Below, piece after piece: positions 1-6,786 of a stretch of DNA of 11,555 nt. Within the stretch, counting starts at the first letter, position 1; each line of letters begins with the position of its first letter. This DNA comes from Limnohabitans sp. (GTDB lineage: Bacteria; Pseudomonadota; Gammaproteobacteria; Burkholderiales; Burkholderiaceae_C). The translations under genes and the position numbers were made by a program. The stretch spans positions 1 through 11,555 of the forward strand of contig SHXP01000050.1 of the NCBI GenBank assembly GCA_009693225.1, given 5' to 3'. The notes under the pieces are model-generated. The model did no database searches, had not been told where the DNA came from, and was given only the letters and a program-made list of their open reading frames with translations.

Positions 1-137
1 TCAACACCCGCCCTAGAAAATCCTTGGCCTGGATGTGCCCTGCCGAGCTCTTCTTGCCTGAAGGCTCTTTCGACGCAGTCGCCTATTGGAAATCTATACT
101 CAACTCTTCTCAACCCAGTGTTGCACTTCTACCTTGA
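1..137 (+). CDS. IS30-family transposase, C-terminal fragment
   Basis: Only the last 44 codons are visible, read from position 3 to the TGA at 135-137; the rest lies upstream of the window. The peptide begins NTRPRKSLAWMCPAELFLPE. The pattern NxRPRKxLxWxxPAE is the usual C-terminal signature of IS30-type DDE transposases, which cut and rejoin the element ends. By hand count the fragment is about 77% identical in protein (34 of 44 residues) and about 76% in DNA to the minus-strand fragment at 11415-11555. The two therefore belong to related but distinct elements. The window edge alone explains the truncation; whether the full gene is intact cannot be judged. Confidence 0.8.
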   Translation, partial: NTRPRKSLAWMCPAELFLPEGSFDAVAYWKSILNSSQPSVALLP

Positions 138-145
138 AACCGCCC
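1..145 (+). mobile_element. 3' end of an IS30-family insertion sequence, cut by the window edge
   Basis: The stretch carries the end of an IS30-type transposase gene followed by a terminal sequence. Positions 133-145 (CTTGAAACCGCCC) match, as reverse complement and with one mismatch, positions 11407-11419 at the other end of the window. In both places this block lies at the transposase stop codon, so it probably belongs to the element's right terminal inverted repeat. The exact outer boundary (about 141-147) is inferred, because the opposite end of the element is not in the window. Confidence 0.75.
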
Positions 146-269
146 TTCAAAAAACAAGCAAATAAGGGCTTGAATTTCAGAATGTGCAATTTACCTCAGC
201 AAAAAAGATCAACCAGGTAATGCAAACTAATTCATCGACCAATATTTCAGCAGCCTGTTAGAGGGATCG

Positions 270-398
270 ATGGAATTGCTGGCTCAGTTTGTTTTAAAGG
301 AACTCATGTCGCAAAAGGAAGTCGCGACTGAAATCAGCGCATTCACCTCACACATAGACCAGGGTAAGCTCATTGCCGCCTTGATGAGCATCAGATAA
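270..398 (+). CDS. Candidate small protein, 42 aa, unknown
   Basis: ATG at 270, TAA at 396-398. A Shine-Dalgarno-like AGAGGG (260-265) lies four bases before the ATG, a rather short spacing. The peptide starts MELLAQFVLKELMSQKEVAT and has a regular spacing of hydrophobic residues suggesting one or two amphipathic helices; it has no signal peptide or cysteine. The same frame is open back to a stop at 228-230 but has no other start codon. I do not recognise it. It may be a real small protein, the tail of a gene broken by the IS30 insertion, or a chance ORF, which is quite likely at this length. Confidence 0.2.
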   Translation: MELLAQFVLKELMSQKEVATEISAFTSHIDQGKLIAALMSIR

Positions 399-420
399 AC
401 ACACAGTCTGAACCCGGGGC

Positions 421-451
421 TTGTTCAACTTCCGGCAGGCACTGCTATCAT
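421..451 (+). promoter_or_regulatory. Putative promoter of the 458 gene, extended -10 next to the start codon
   Basis: A TTGTTC (421-426) resembles a -35 box, and TGCTATCAT (443-451) reads as an extended -10 (TGn plus TATCAT). The spacer is 19 bases, slightly long, which an extended -10 can tolerate. A start of transcription six or seven bases after the -10 would fall at about 457-459, on the ATG itself. No Shine-Dalgarno sequence lies before that ATG, so the mRNA may be leaderless. This is read by eye from motif similarity only. Confidence 0.4.
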
Positions 452-457
452 GCTTTC

Positions 458-1081
458 ATGTCCAGATTCAACACCACCTTCGAGATCCATTTGCACGGCA
501 CCGTGTCTCTGCGTACAGAGATTACGTTTGAGCAGTTGCAGGATGTCCTGCGCCCGATCTGGGTGTACGCCGGTGCGCTTTCGCTGACTGAATGCGCCGA
601 CAGTTTTTACGAGGAAGAACCCGGTATCCGCTTTGATGCCAACGATCATTTGTTGCAAATCTGCTGGACCATCAAGGGCGAGGACGATTTCCGGCAGGCT
701 CTAGACGATATGTGCATGGGTCTGAACGACCTCACGCAGGCCGGCGCAGCCCTCGAGGTCACTTTTTACGACGCCGAGTTTGACGACGAAGACGAGGTCC
801 AGGGTCGTGATTCCCGTGACGATTTTCTGATGCTGTTTGTCGGCCCTACGCCGGCTGCCATCATGCAAGTGCAGCGTGATTTGCTGGTGCAGGATTTGAT
901 CACGCTCATGGAGCGTCACTTTGATGCCTCCGAGCTCAGCGACGTGGTGCTCGAAGTCGACAAGTTGTTCAGCCAGCGTTTTGATTCACTGGTGAATTCG
1001 CTGGAGATCAGCATGCCGCCCAAGGGTTCAGGCGGCGGCTCCACCGGGCACGGCGGCCGCCGGCCCCGGCATTTGCACTAA
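458..1081 (+). CDS. Conserved protein of unknown function, 207 aa (possibly DUF6806-like)
   Basis: A soluble, acidic protein without signal peptide or membrane segment. I recall similar proteins beside murI in Burkholderiales, and the family may be the one catalogued as DUF6806, but this is from memory. The N-terminal half (about 1-105) alternates beta-like and helical stretches with an EEEPGIRFD segment at 52-60. An acidic linker follows (105-122), then FLMLFVGPTPAAIMQVQRDL (123-142), which looks like the best conserved part. A helical region runs to about 185, and a Gly-rich basic tail ends RRPRHLH (190-207). No catalytic motif is visible. The ATG at 458 is the first in frame and has no Shine-Dalgarno sequence; a promoter-like -10 abuts it. 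The gene converges with murI, the two stop codons being only 19 bases apart. The function is unknown to me. Confidence 0.8.
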   Translation: MSRFNTTFEIHLHGTVSLRTEITFEQLQDVLRPIWVYAGALSLTECADSFYEEEPGIRFDANDHLLQICWTIKGEDDFRQALDDMCMGLNDLTQAGAALEVTFYDAEFDDEDEVQGRDSRDDFLMLFVGPTPAAIMQVQRDLLVQDLITLMERHFDASELSDVVLEVDKLFSQRFDSLVNSLEISMPPKGSGGGSTGHGGRRPRHLH

Positions 1082-1092
1082 CCCCTAAGCAC

Positions 1093-1109
1093 CGGGTCAG
1101 TCAGACCCG
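1093..1109. terminator. Hairpin between convergent genes, possible bidirectional terminator
   Basis: CGGGTC (1093-1098) and GACCCG (1104-1109) form a perfect 6-bp stem with a 5-base loop, in the gap between the stop of the 458 gene and the stop of murI. The murI stop codon (1101-1103) lies in the loop. There is no T-tract on either side, so this is at best a weak intrinsic terminator. Confidence 0.35.
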
Positions 1110-1928
1110 CAGTACCTGCTGTCGCATAGACAGCCAATGAAGCACCGCTTGTTCGAGATTGCGGGTTTCACCGGTGGCCAACAGTTGCAATTGCCCGCCG
1201 GCCGACCCGTTTGACAAACCCTTGTCCTGCAATACCTGCTGCATCCGTCTGGCCACAGGTGCCCCGGGCTCGAGCAGTCGCACTGACTCACCCGTCAGCG
1301 ACTGCAATTCACTGGCGGCAAAGGGGTAGTGGGTGCAGCCCAGCACCAGGGTGTCTATCTGACCCGCTTCGGTACCAAAAGAGCCCATGTGCGCCAGGTA
1401 TTGACTGCACAAAGCGTGAACTGTGGCCTGGTCGGCGGGTTGCCACTGCTGTTCTATGGCGTCAGCCAGGCCTTCGCAGGCTTGCAAAACAAACTCGGTG
1501 CCGGTCGTTTCCAGGCTGTGCAGCAAATCCTGAAATTTCGCGCTCTGCAAAGTCGCGGTAGTGGCCAGCACACCGACCTTGCGGGTGCGGCTGCCGGCGG
1601 CTGCGGGCTTGATGGCAGGTTCGACGCCGAAGATAGGCAGTTCGGGGTTTTCCTGTCTGAGCACGTGTATGGCCAGCGCGGTGGCAGTGTTGCAGGCAAT
1701 CACCAGCGCCTTGATGGCATGTTGACGGTTCAACAGCTGCAAGCATTCACGGGCCCGCTCCAGGACAAAGGCTTCGTCGCGTTCACCATAAGGCGCATAG
1801 GTACTGTCAGCCAGGTAAACAAAGTTTTCATCAGGCAGCTGCTGTTGCAAGGCCTTGAGAATACTGAGACCGCCGACGCCGCTGTCAAACACGCCGATAG
1901 GCCGTGATGCAGGCAGTGACGCGCTCAT
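1101..1928 (-). CDS. murI: Glutamate racemase
   Basis: Cytoplasmic, cofactor-independent enzyme converting L-glutamate to D-glutamate, the amino acid added to the peptidoglycan precursor by MurD. The 275 residues match the usual length. The two-cysteine acid/base pair of the family is present: Cys79 in ACNTAT and Cys198 in GCTHYP. The N-terminal IGVFDSGVGGLS (11-22, with Asp15-Ser16) and ADSTYAPYG (40-48, with Asp41-Ser42) are the family's substrate-binding blocks. The ATG at 1928 is the only suitable start before this block. It has no clear Shine-Dalgarno sequence; a hairpin occupies the 20 bases directly before it. The gene is last in the UPF0114 - fumarase - murI cluster, 94 bases after the fumarase stop. 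Confidence 0.95.
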   Translation of the reverse strand: MSASLPASRPIGVFDSGVGGLSILKALQQQLPDENFVYLADSTYAPYGERDEAFVLERARECLQLLNRQHAIKALVIACNTATALAIHVLRQENPELPIFGVEPAIKPAAAGSRTRKVGVLATTATLQSAKFQDLLHSLETTGTEFVLQACEGLADAIEQQWQPADQATVHALCSQYLAHMGSFGTEAGQIDTLVLGCTHYPFAASELQSLTGESVRLLEPGAPVARRMQQVLQDKGLSNGSAGGQLQLLATGETRNLEQAVLHWLSMRQQVLRV

Positions 1929-1948
1929 GCAGACAGTCGCCTGTCAGC
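1929..1948 (-). promoter_or_regulatory. Hairpin abutting the murI start codon
   Basis: On the minus strand, GC-T-GACAG (1948-1941) pairs with CTGTC-T-GC (1936-1929) around a GCGA tetraloop (1940-1937), with one T:T mismatch. That gives 7 pairs and a GNRA-type loop, ending at the base before the murI ATG. The only weak Shine-Dalgarno-like bases (AGGCGA) lie within it. It could reduce initiation or make murI depend on ribosomes arriving from the fumarase gene. The structure is seen; the role is inferred. Confidence 0.35.
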
Positions 1949-2022
1949 AACTGGTTCAGTTAGTGCGATGGCACAGATGCAGCAATGGTCTGTCAGCACA
2001 GCAATCCGGCGCAGGCAGTGCA

Positions 2023-3573
2023 TCAAGCGCTTTGTACCGCAATGCCTTTGAACTCGCCGCTGGCAATGCGCCTGGACCATTCGGCCGGTCCGGTGATGTG
2101 CGCACTGGTGCCGCCCGCGTCCACGGCGACGGTGACCGGCATGTTGACCACGTCAAATTCATAAATGGCTTCCATGCCCAGGTCGGCAAAGCCGACCACC
2201 TGTGCGTGTTTGATGGCTTTGGACACCAGATAAGCCGCGCCGCCGACTGCCATCAGATAAGCCGACTTGTGTTTCTGTATGGCTTCGATGGCAGCGGGGC
2301 CGCGCTCGGCCTTGCCGACCATGGCGATCAGGCCGGTTTGCGCCAGCATCATCTCGGTGAATTTGTCCATGCGTGTGGCCGTGGTCGGACCGGCGGGGCC
2401 GACGGCTTCGTCGCCGACCGGATCGACCGGGCCGACGTAATAAATGACGCGGTTGCTGAATTCCACCGGCAGCTTTTCGCCCTTGGCCAGCATGTCCTGA
2501 ATGCGTTTGTGCGCAGCGTCGCGCCCGGTCAGCATCTTGCCGTTAAGCAGCAGTGTTTGACCCGGCTTCCAGGCGGCGACCTGTTCACGCGTCAATGTAT
2601 TCAAATCGACGCGCTGGCTTTTTTGCGTGTCCGGCATCCAGTCGACCTTGGGCCAGGTGTCCAGCGACGGCGGGTCCAGGTACACCGGTCCGCTGCCGTC
2701 CATCACAAAATGCGCGTGCCGCGTGGCGGCGCAATTCGGGATCATGGCCACGGGCTTGCTGGCAGCGTGCGTCGGGTACATCTTGATCTTGATGTCGAGC
2801 ACCGTGGTCAGACCTCCCAGGCCTTGCGCACCGATGCCCAGCGCGTTCACCTTCTCGTACAACTCAAGCCGCAAGGCTTCGGTCTGGGTCAGCTTGTCGC
2901 CTTTGGATGACTTGGCTTGCAGCTCGTACATGTCTAGGTCGTCCATCAGACTTTCTTTGGCCATAAGCATGGCTTTTTCAGCGGTGCCGCCTATGCCTAT
3001 GCCCAGCATGCCCGGCGGGCACCAGCCAGCACCCATGGTCGGCACCGTTTTGAGCACCCAGTCGACCAGGTTGTCGCTGGGGTTGAGCATCACCATCTTG
3101 GATTTGTTTTCGCTGCCGCCGCCTTTGGCCGCGACTGTGACTTCCAGCGTATCGCCCGGCACGAGTTCGGTAAAGATGACAGCCGGCGTGTTGTCGCCGG
3201 TGTTCTTGCGGGCGAACTGCGGGTCTGACACGACGCTGGCGCGCAAACGGTTGTCCGTGTGATTGTAGGCGCGACGCACGCCTTCGTTGATGGCGTCGTC
3301 CAGGCTGCCGGTGAAGCCTTCGAAGCGCATGCCCATGCCGACCTTGAGAAACACGTTGACGATGCCGGTGTCCTGGCAAATCGGGCGGTGACCGGTGGCG
3401 CTCATCTTGCTGTTGGTCAGGATTTGCGCAATCGCATCCTTGGCCGCAGCGCTTTGCTCGCGCTCGTAGGCGCGCGCCAGGTGCGCAATGTAGTCCGCAG
3501 GGTGGTAATAGCTGATGAATTGCAGCGCGGCGGCTACCGATTCAATCAGATCATTTTGTTTGATATGGCTCAT
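2023..3573 (-). CDS. Fumarate hydratase class I (iron-sulfur, single chain)
   Basis: TCA-cycle enzyme interconverting fumarate and (S)-malate, oxygen-sensitive and dependent on a [4Fe-4S] cluster. The 516-residue chain carries both the alpha-like N-terminal part and the beta-like C-terminal part, as in FumA/FumB-type enzymes. Three cysteines suited to bind the cluster are Cys66 (PICQDTG), Cys185 (GWCPPGMLGIGIGG) and Cys281 (IPNCAATRH). The spacings of 119 and 96 residues agree closely with those I recall for the structurally characterised Leishmania enzyme. GPTTATRMD (395-403) marks the C-terminal domain. The gene starts 27 bases after the UPF0114 stop and precedes murI, so the three are probably one transcript. 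The Shine-Dalgarno sequence is weak (AAAGAA). L-tartrate dehydratase is a related alternative, but the length and motifs favour fumarase. Confidence 0.92.
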   Translation of the reverse strand: MSHIKQNDLIESVAAALQFISYYHPADYIAHLARAYEREQSAAAKDAIAQILTNSKMSATGHRPICQDTGIVNVFLKVGMGMRFEGFTGSLDDAINEGVRRAYNHTDNRLRASVVSDPQFARKNTGDNTPAVIFTELVPGDTLEVTVAAKGGGSENKSKMVMLNPSDNLVDWVLKTVPTMGAGWCPPGMLGIGIGGTAEKAMLMAKESLMDDLDMYELQAKSSKGDKLTQTEALRLELYEKVNALGIGAQGLGGLTTVLDIKIKMYPTHAASKPVAMIPNCAATRHAHFVMDGSGPVYLDPPSLDTWPKVDWMPDTQKSQRVDLNTLTREQVAAWKPGQTLLLNGKMLTGRDAAHKRIQDMLAKGEKLPVEFSNRVIYYVGPVDPVGDEAVGPAGPTTATRMDKFTEMMLAQTGLIAMVGKAERGPAAIEAIQKHKSAYLMAVGGAAYLVSKAIKHAQVVGFADLGMEAIYEFDVVNMPVTVAVDAGGTSAHITGPAEWSRRIASGEFKGIAVQSA

Positions 3574-3600
3574 AAAAATTCTTTGTGTAAAAGTGGAGAC

Positions 3601-4215
3601 TCAATGGTTTTTGTGTTCAATTGCCCGCGTTTCATTCAGCAGCTTGTCGGTATAGGCGATCGCCATGGCGCTGAGCAGAAAAGTGACATGAATAATGGTT
3701 TGCCAGATCAATACTTTTTCTTCGTAGTTGGCGGCATTGATGAAAGTCTTGAGCAGGTGAATGGATGAGATGCCGATGATGGCCATGGCCAGCTTCACCT
3801 TCAACACCGAAGCGTTCACATGGCTGAGCCATTCGGGCTGATCGGGGTGATGTTCCAGGTACATGCGCGAGACAAAGGTTTCGTAGCCGCCGACGATGAC
3901 CATGATCAACAGGTTGGAGATCATTACCACATCGATCAGCGCCAGTACCACCAGCATGATGACGGTTTCATTCAAGCCGGTGACGGCTGGTTCGGTCTTG
4001 TAACCGATGTTGTTGACCAGCGCCTGCAAAGCGGTCTGGCTGCCGAAGGCCGCTTCCAGCAGATGCACCAGTTCGATCCAGAAATGAAACGCATACACCG
4101 CCTGCGCGGCAATCAGCCCCAAGTACAAGGGCAATTGCAGCCAGCGGCTAGCAAAAATGGCGCGCGACAAGGGTGAAATGTGGCGTGGCGGGCGGGTTTT
4201 GTCTGGAGTGGACAT
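3601..4215 (-). CDS. UPF0114 / YqhA-family inner-membrane protein
   Basis: A 204-residue membrane protein of the family of Escherichia coli YqhA, function not established. Four hydrophobic segments are visible at about 25-45, 84-108, 139-158 and 168-188. Family-like blocks include ASRWLQLPLYLGL near the N-terminus, the GGYETFVSRM segment after the second membrane span, and SSIHLLKTFINA near 150-161. I chose the ATG at 4215 because GAAAGTGA lies 6-13 bases before it. An ATG at 4221 and a TTG at 4242 are in frame but have poorer upstream sequence and only add a few polar residues. It is first in the cluster with fumarase (27-base gap) and murI. That arrangement suggests shared expression but does not reveal its role. 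Confidence 0.88.
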   Translation of the reverse strand: MSTPDKTRPPRHISPLSRAIFASRWLQLPLYLGLIAAQAVYAFHFWIELVHLLEAAFGSQTALQALVNNIGYKTEPAVTGLNETVIMLVVLALIDVVMISNLLIMVIVGGYETFVSRMYLEHHPDQPEWLSHVNASVLKVKLAMAIIGISSIHLLKTFINAANYEEKVLIWQTIIHVTFLLSAMAIAYTDKLLNETRAIEHKNH

Positions 4216-4386
4216 GGGCATCACTTTCGTCGGGGAAGACAAACTGCATAAACAGGTGATTCTAGGGAATGGAGCGGGGGTTGTCCGTAAGCTTCAAGCC
4301 AGTCAGTGGCATGTAAGAGCCATGCACCACAGTACTGCCCACACCAGAGTCGCATAGCGGCCATATTCAACATCAGGAGATAAGCC
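4216..4386. promoter_or_regulatory. Divergent promoter region between UPF0114 cluster and acs
   Basis: The spacer must hold promoters for both directions, but no clear -35/-10 pair stands out on either strand. A short inverted repeat, GCATG (4309-4313) and CATGC (4321-4325) with a 7-base gap, could be a weak operator or chance. A strong Shine-Dalgarno AGGAGA (4375-4380) lies six bases before the acs ATG. Confidence 0.4.
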
Positions 4387-6360
4387 ATGAGCCAGGACCA
4401 TTCTTTACCGGTGTTTGCACCGCCCGCAGCCTTCGCCAGGCAAGCCGCTGTGTCCGGCATGGACGCTTACCACGCGCTGGTCCGTCAGGCCGAGGACGAT
4501 TACGAAGGCTTTTGGGCGGCCCAGGCCAAACGCTTGCTGCACTGGCACACCCCGTTCACCAAATCGCTGAACCAGGACAAGGCGCCGTTCTTCACCTGGT
4601 TCGAAGACGGCCGCTTGAACGCCTCCTACAACTGTCTGGACCGCCATGTCGAGCGCGGTCTGGGCGACAAAACCGCCCTCATCTTTGAAGCCGACAGCGG
4701 CGAAGTCACGCGCACTTCATATGCGCAACTGCTGGCGCGCACCTGCCGGATCGCCAACGCACTTAAGTCATTGGGCGTGGGCAAGGGTGACCGGGTCATC
4801 ATTTACATCTCGATGTCGGTCGACGGCGTTGCCGCCATGCAGGCCTGCGCCCGCATCGGTGCCACCCACTCGGTGGTGTTCGGCGGTTTCTCGGCGCAGA
4901 GTTTGCGTGACCGCATCGAAGACACCGGCGCAAAACTCGTCATCACCGCTGACCACCAGTTGCGCGGCGGCAAGCAACTGCCTTTGAAATCCATCGTCGA
5001 TGAAGCGCTGTCATTGGGCGGTTGCGACAGCGTCAAGCACGTGCTGGTGGCCAAACGCTCCGGCGCCGACATCGCTATGCAAGCCGGCCGCGATCTGTGG
5101 CTCTCCGAGGTGACAGACACACAAGCAGATTCTTGCACGCCTGAATGGGTAGAGGCAGAACACCCGCTGTTTCTGCTCTACACCTCCGGCTCCACCGGCA
5201 AGCCCAAGGGCGTGCAGCACAGCACCGGCGGCTACCTGATGCATGCTGCGCTGACCACCGAGTGGACTTTTGACTTGAAAGCCGACGATGTGTTCTGGTG
5301 TACCGCCGACATCGGTTGGGTGACCGGTCACACCTACATCGCGTACGGCCCGCTGGCCTTGGGCGGCACACAAATCGTGTTTGAAGGCGTGCCCACGTAC
5401 CCGGACGCCGGCCGTTTCTGGAAGATGATCCAGGACCACAAGGTCAGCATTTTTTACACCGCACCGACGGCCATACGCTCGCTGATCAAATCGGCTGAGG
5501 GCAATGAAGCGGTGCATCCTGCGCGTTATAAGCTCGACAGTTTGCGTCTGCTGGGTTCGGTGGGTGAGCCCATCAACCCCGCTGCCTGGGAGTGGTACCA
5601 CAAGCACGTGGGCGGCGGTCGCTGCCCGATTGTTGACACCTTCTGGCAAACAGAAACCGGCGGTCACATGATCACGCCTTTGCCGGGTGCGACTCATCTG
5701 GTGCCCGGTTCGTGCACCTTGCCTTTCCCGGGCATTCATGCGGCCATCGTTGACGAGACTGGCAAGGATGTACCGAACGGGCAGGCCGGCATTCTGGTAG
5801 TGAAGAAACCCTGGCCGTCGATGATCCGCACCATCTGGGGCGACCCTGAGCGTTTCAAGAAAAGCTATTTCCCCGAAGACTTCAAAGGCAAATACTATCT
5901 GACCGGTGACGGCGCGATACGCGATGTGCAGACGGGCAATTTTACCATCACGGGACGTATTGACGATGTGTTGAATGTTTCCGGTCACCGCATGGGGACC
6001 ATGGAAATCGAGTCGGCGCTGGTGAGTTGCACAGAGCTGGTGGCTGAAGCGGCGGTGGTCGGCCGTCCCGACGACACGACGGGTGAGGCGATTTGTGCGT
6101 TTGTGGTTTTGAAGCGTTCGCGCCCGACGGGCGACGAGGCCAAGCAGATCGCCAAGATTTTGCGCGACCATGTGGGTAAGGAGATCGGACCCGTCGCCAA
6201 ACCCAAGGACATACGCTTCGGTGACAACCTGCCGAAAACGCGCTCTGGCAAGATCATGCGGCGTTTGCTGCGTTCGATTGCCAAGGGCGAGGCGATCACG
6301 CAAGACGTCTCCACTTTAGAGAACCCGGCGATATTGACGCAGTTGTCCGAGAGCGTTTGA
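4387..6360 (+). CDS. acs: Acetyl-CoA synthetase (AMP-forming)
   Basis: Cytoplasmic enzyme that activates acetate with ATP and CoA through acetyl-AMP. At 657 residues it has the usual Acs length. Visible motifs are the phosphate-binding loop YTSGSTGKPKG (265-275), the WQTETGG adenylate motif (420-426), the YYLTGDGAIRD hinge region and the C-terminal PKTRSGK with Lys622, equivalent to the lysine that protein acetyltransferases inhibit in Salmonella Acs. The acetate-pocket residues of that enzyme (Val, Thr, Val, Trp) appear to be kept as Val312, Thr313, Val392 and Trp420. This favours acetate over propionate or larger acids. The ATG at 4387 has an AGGAGA six bases upstream. The gene stands alone on its strand, diverging from the fumarase cluster. 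Propionyl-CoA synthetase is the main alternative and is less likely. Confidence 0.93.
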   Translation: MSQDHSLPVFAPPAAFARQAAVSGMDAYHALVRQAEDDYEGFWAAQAKRLLHWHTPFTKSLNQDKAPFFTWFEDGRLNASYNCLDRHVERGLGDKTALIFEADSGEVTRTSYAQLLARTCRIANALKSLGVGKGDRVIIYISMSVDGVAAMQACARIGATHSVVFGGFSAQSLRDRIEDTGAKLVITADHQLRGGKQLPLKSIVDEALSLGGCDSVKHVLVAKRSGADIAMQAGRDLWLSEVTDTQADSCTPEWVEAEHPLFLLYTSGSTGKPKGVQHSTGGYLMHAALTTEWTFDLKADDVFWCTADIGWVTGHTYIAYGPLALGGTQIVFEGVPTYPDAGRFWKMIQDHKVSIFYTAPTAIRSLIKSAEGNEAVHPARYKLDSLRLLGSVGEPINPAAWEWYHKHVGGGRCPIVDTFWQTETGGHMITPLPGATHLVPGSCTLPFPGIHAAIVDETGKDVPNGQAGILVVKKPWPSMIRTIWGDPERFKKSYFPEDFKGKYYLTGDGAIRDVQTGNFTITGRIDDVLNVSGHRMGTMEIESALVSCTELVAEAAVVGRPDDTTGEAICAFVVLKRSRPTGDEAKQIAKILRDHVGKEIGPVAKPKDIRFGDNLPKTRSGKIMRRLLRSIAKGEAITQDVSTLENPAILTQLSESV

Positions 6361-6362
6361 CA

Positions 6363-6392
6363 TTCGTTTGTTCGAATTGACGAACTGACGAA
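6363..6392 (+). terminator. Hairpin directly after the acs stop codon
   Basis: TTCGT (6363-6367) and GTTCG (6370-6374) pair with CGAAC (6381-6385) and ACGAA (6388-6392) around the loop AATTGA. The 2x2 internal position has one G:T wobble and one mismatch. The right arm comes partly from a tandem 8-base repeat, TGACGAAC (6378-6393). No T-tract follows, so it may stabilise the mRNA end or terminate only weakly. Confidence 0.4.
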
Positions 6393-6450
6393 CGACTTGG
6401 CGTGAACACCTCCGTTGACTTGAAGACACGCTTTGGCCGGCCCATCCGGT

Positions 6451-6486
6451 GCGATTTTTTTCTGCGCATTCGCTCGAAAAAAACGC
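6451..6486. repeat. 36-base palindrome with T7/A7 arms
   Basis: GCG-A-TTTTTTT (6451-6461) pairs with AAAAAAA-CGC (6477-6486), with one bulged A. The 15-base centre contains a further GCG/CGC pair around CATT. The element is nearly symmetrical, so both strands can form the hairpin. It lacks the G/C stem followed by T-tract of a classic intrinsic terminator. It may still act as a transcript-end or protein-binding site between the convergent genes. Confidence 0.45.
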
Positions 6487-6739
6487 CCCCTCGGATCGGC
6501 CTGGTGTGATGTTTTGGCCTGCGTGGTCTTTTGCTTATCGTGACTGTCCGGTTCATCGATCTGCACAAATTTAGTCGTAGAAATCTCAATGAACAGCAGC
6601 AATGCAGTCGGGGTAAATCTGTGAACGGACAAACGACATGGCGGGCGGGCCGACGCGAACATTGGCGCGTAGCGGCAGTGAGCGGCGACCGTCCCGGCAT
6701 GGCGTGAACACCACACACGGCGACACCGGCTTGACAGGC

Positions 6740-6766
6740 AAAAAAAGAGCAACCGGAGTTGCTCTT
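6740..6766 (-). terminator. Intrinsic terminator of the ilvD-cytochrome c transcript
   Basis: Read on the minus strand, AAGAGCAAC (6766-6758) and GTTGCTCTT (6753-6745) form a perfect 9-bp stem with loop TCCG, and the downstream strand continues in a run of Ts to 6740. It lies 20 bases after the cytochrome stop codon. This is a textbook Rho-independent terminator. Confidence 0.88.
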
Positions 6767-6786
6767 GGTGTTGAACAGAAGAAAGT

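Larger units (their letters stand above)
146..457. other. Intergenic stretch between IS30 end and the first chromosomal gene
   Basis: These 312 bases are more AT-rich than the neighbouring genes and hold no recognisable gene. They contain a 42-codon candidate small ORF (270-398) and, at the right end, a promoter-like sequence abutting the start at 458. I saw no second copy of the IS30 terminal sequence, no tRNA-like fold and no strong terminator. The left part may be a remnant of sequence interrupted by the insertion. Confidence 0.5.
6361..6739. other. Intergenic stretch between convergent acs and cytochrome c genes
   Basis: I find no convincing gene in these 379 bases. Minus-strand frames here are open, but they run into antisense of acs, have arginine- and lysine-rich low-information translations and lack a Shine-Dalgarno sequence, so I read them as chance. 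The stretch holds a hairpin directly after the acs stop (6363-6392) and a 36-base A/T-armed palindrome (6451-6486), described separately. The terminator of the cytochrome gene follows at 6740-6766. Confidence 0.5.

Noticed and set aside
1329..1907. Long plus-strand ORF opposite murI
   Set aside because: It is antisense to a well-supported gene with all catalytic motifs, and its translation shows no recognisable family.
1855..2910. 351-codon plus-strand ORF opposite the fumarase gene
   Set aside because: High GC leaves reverse frames open; the His/Arg/Gly-rich translation is typical of an antisense shadow.
4305..4325. Sigma-54-type promoter (TGGCAT...) before acs
   Set aside because: The -12 GC element is not at the required spacing from the GG; only a short inverted repeat remains.
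5011..6303. 430-codon minus-strand ORF inside acs
   Set aside because: Entirely antisense to acs, with low-information Arg/His-rich translation and no ribosome site.
6296..6752. Minus-strand ORFs between acs and the cytochrome gene
   Set aside because: They extend into antisense acs, lack ribosome sites and have basic, low-information translations; a small real gene cannot be fully excluded.
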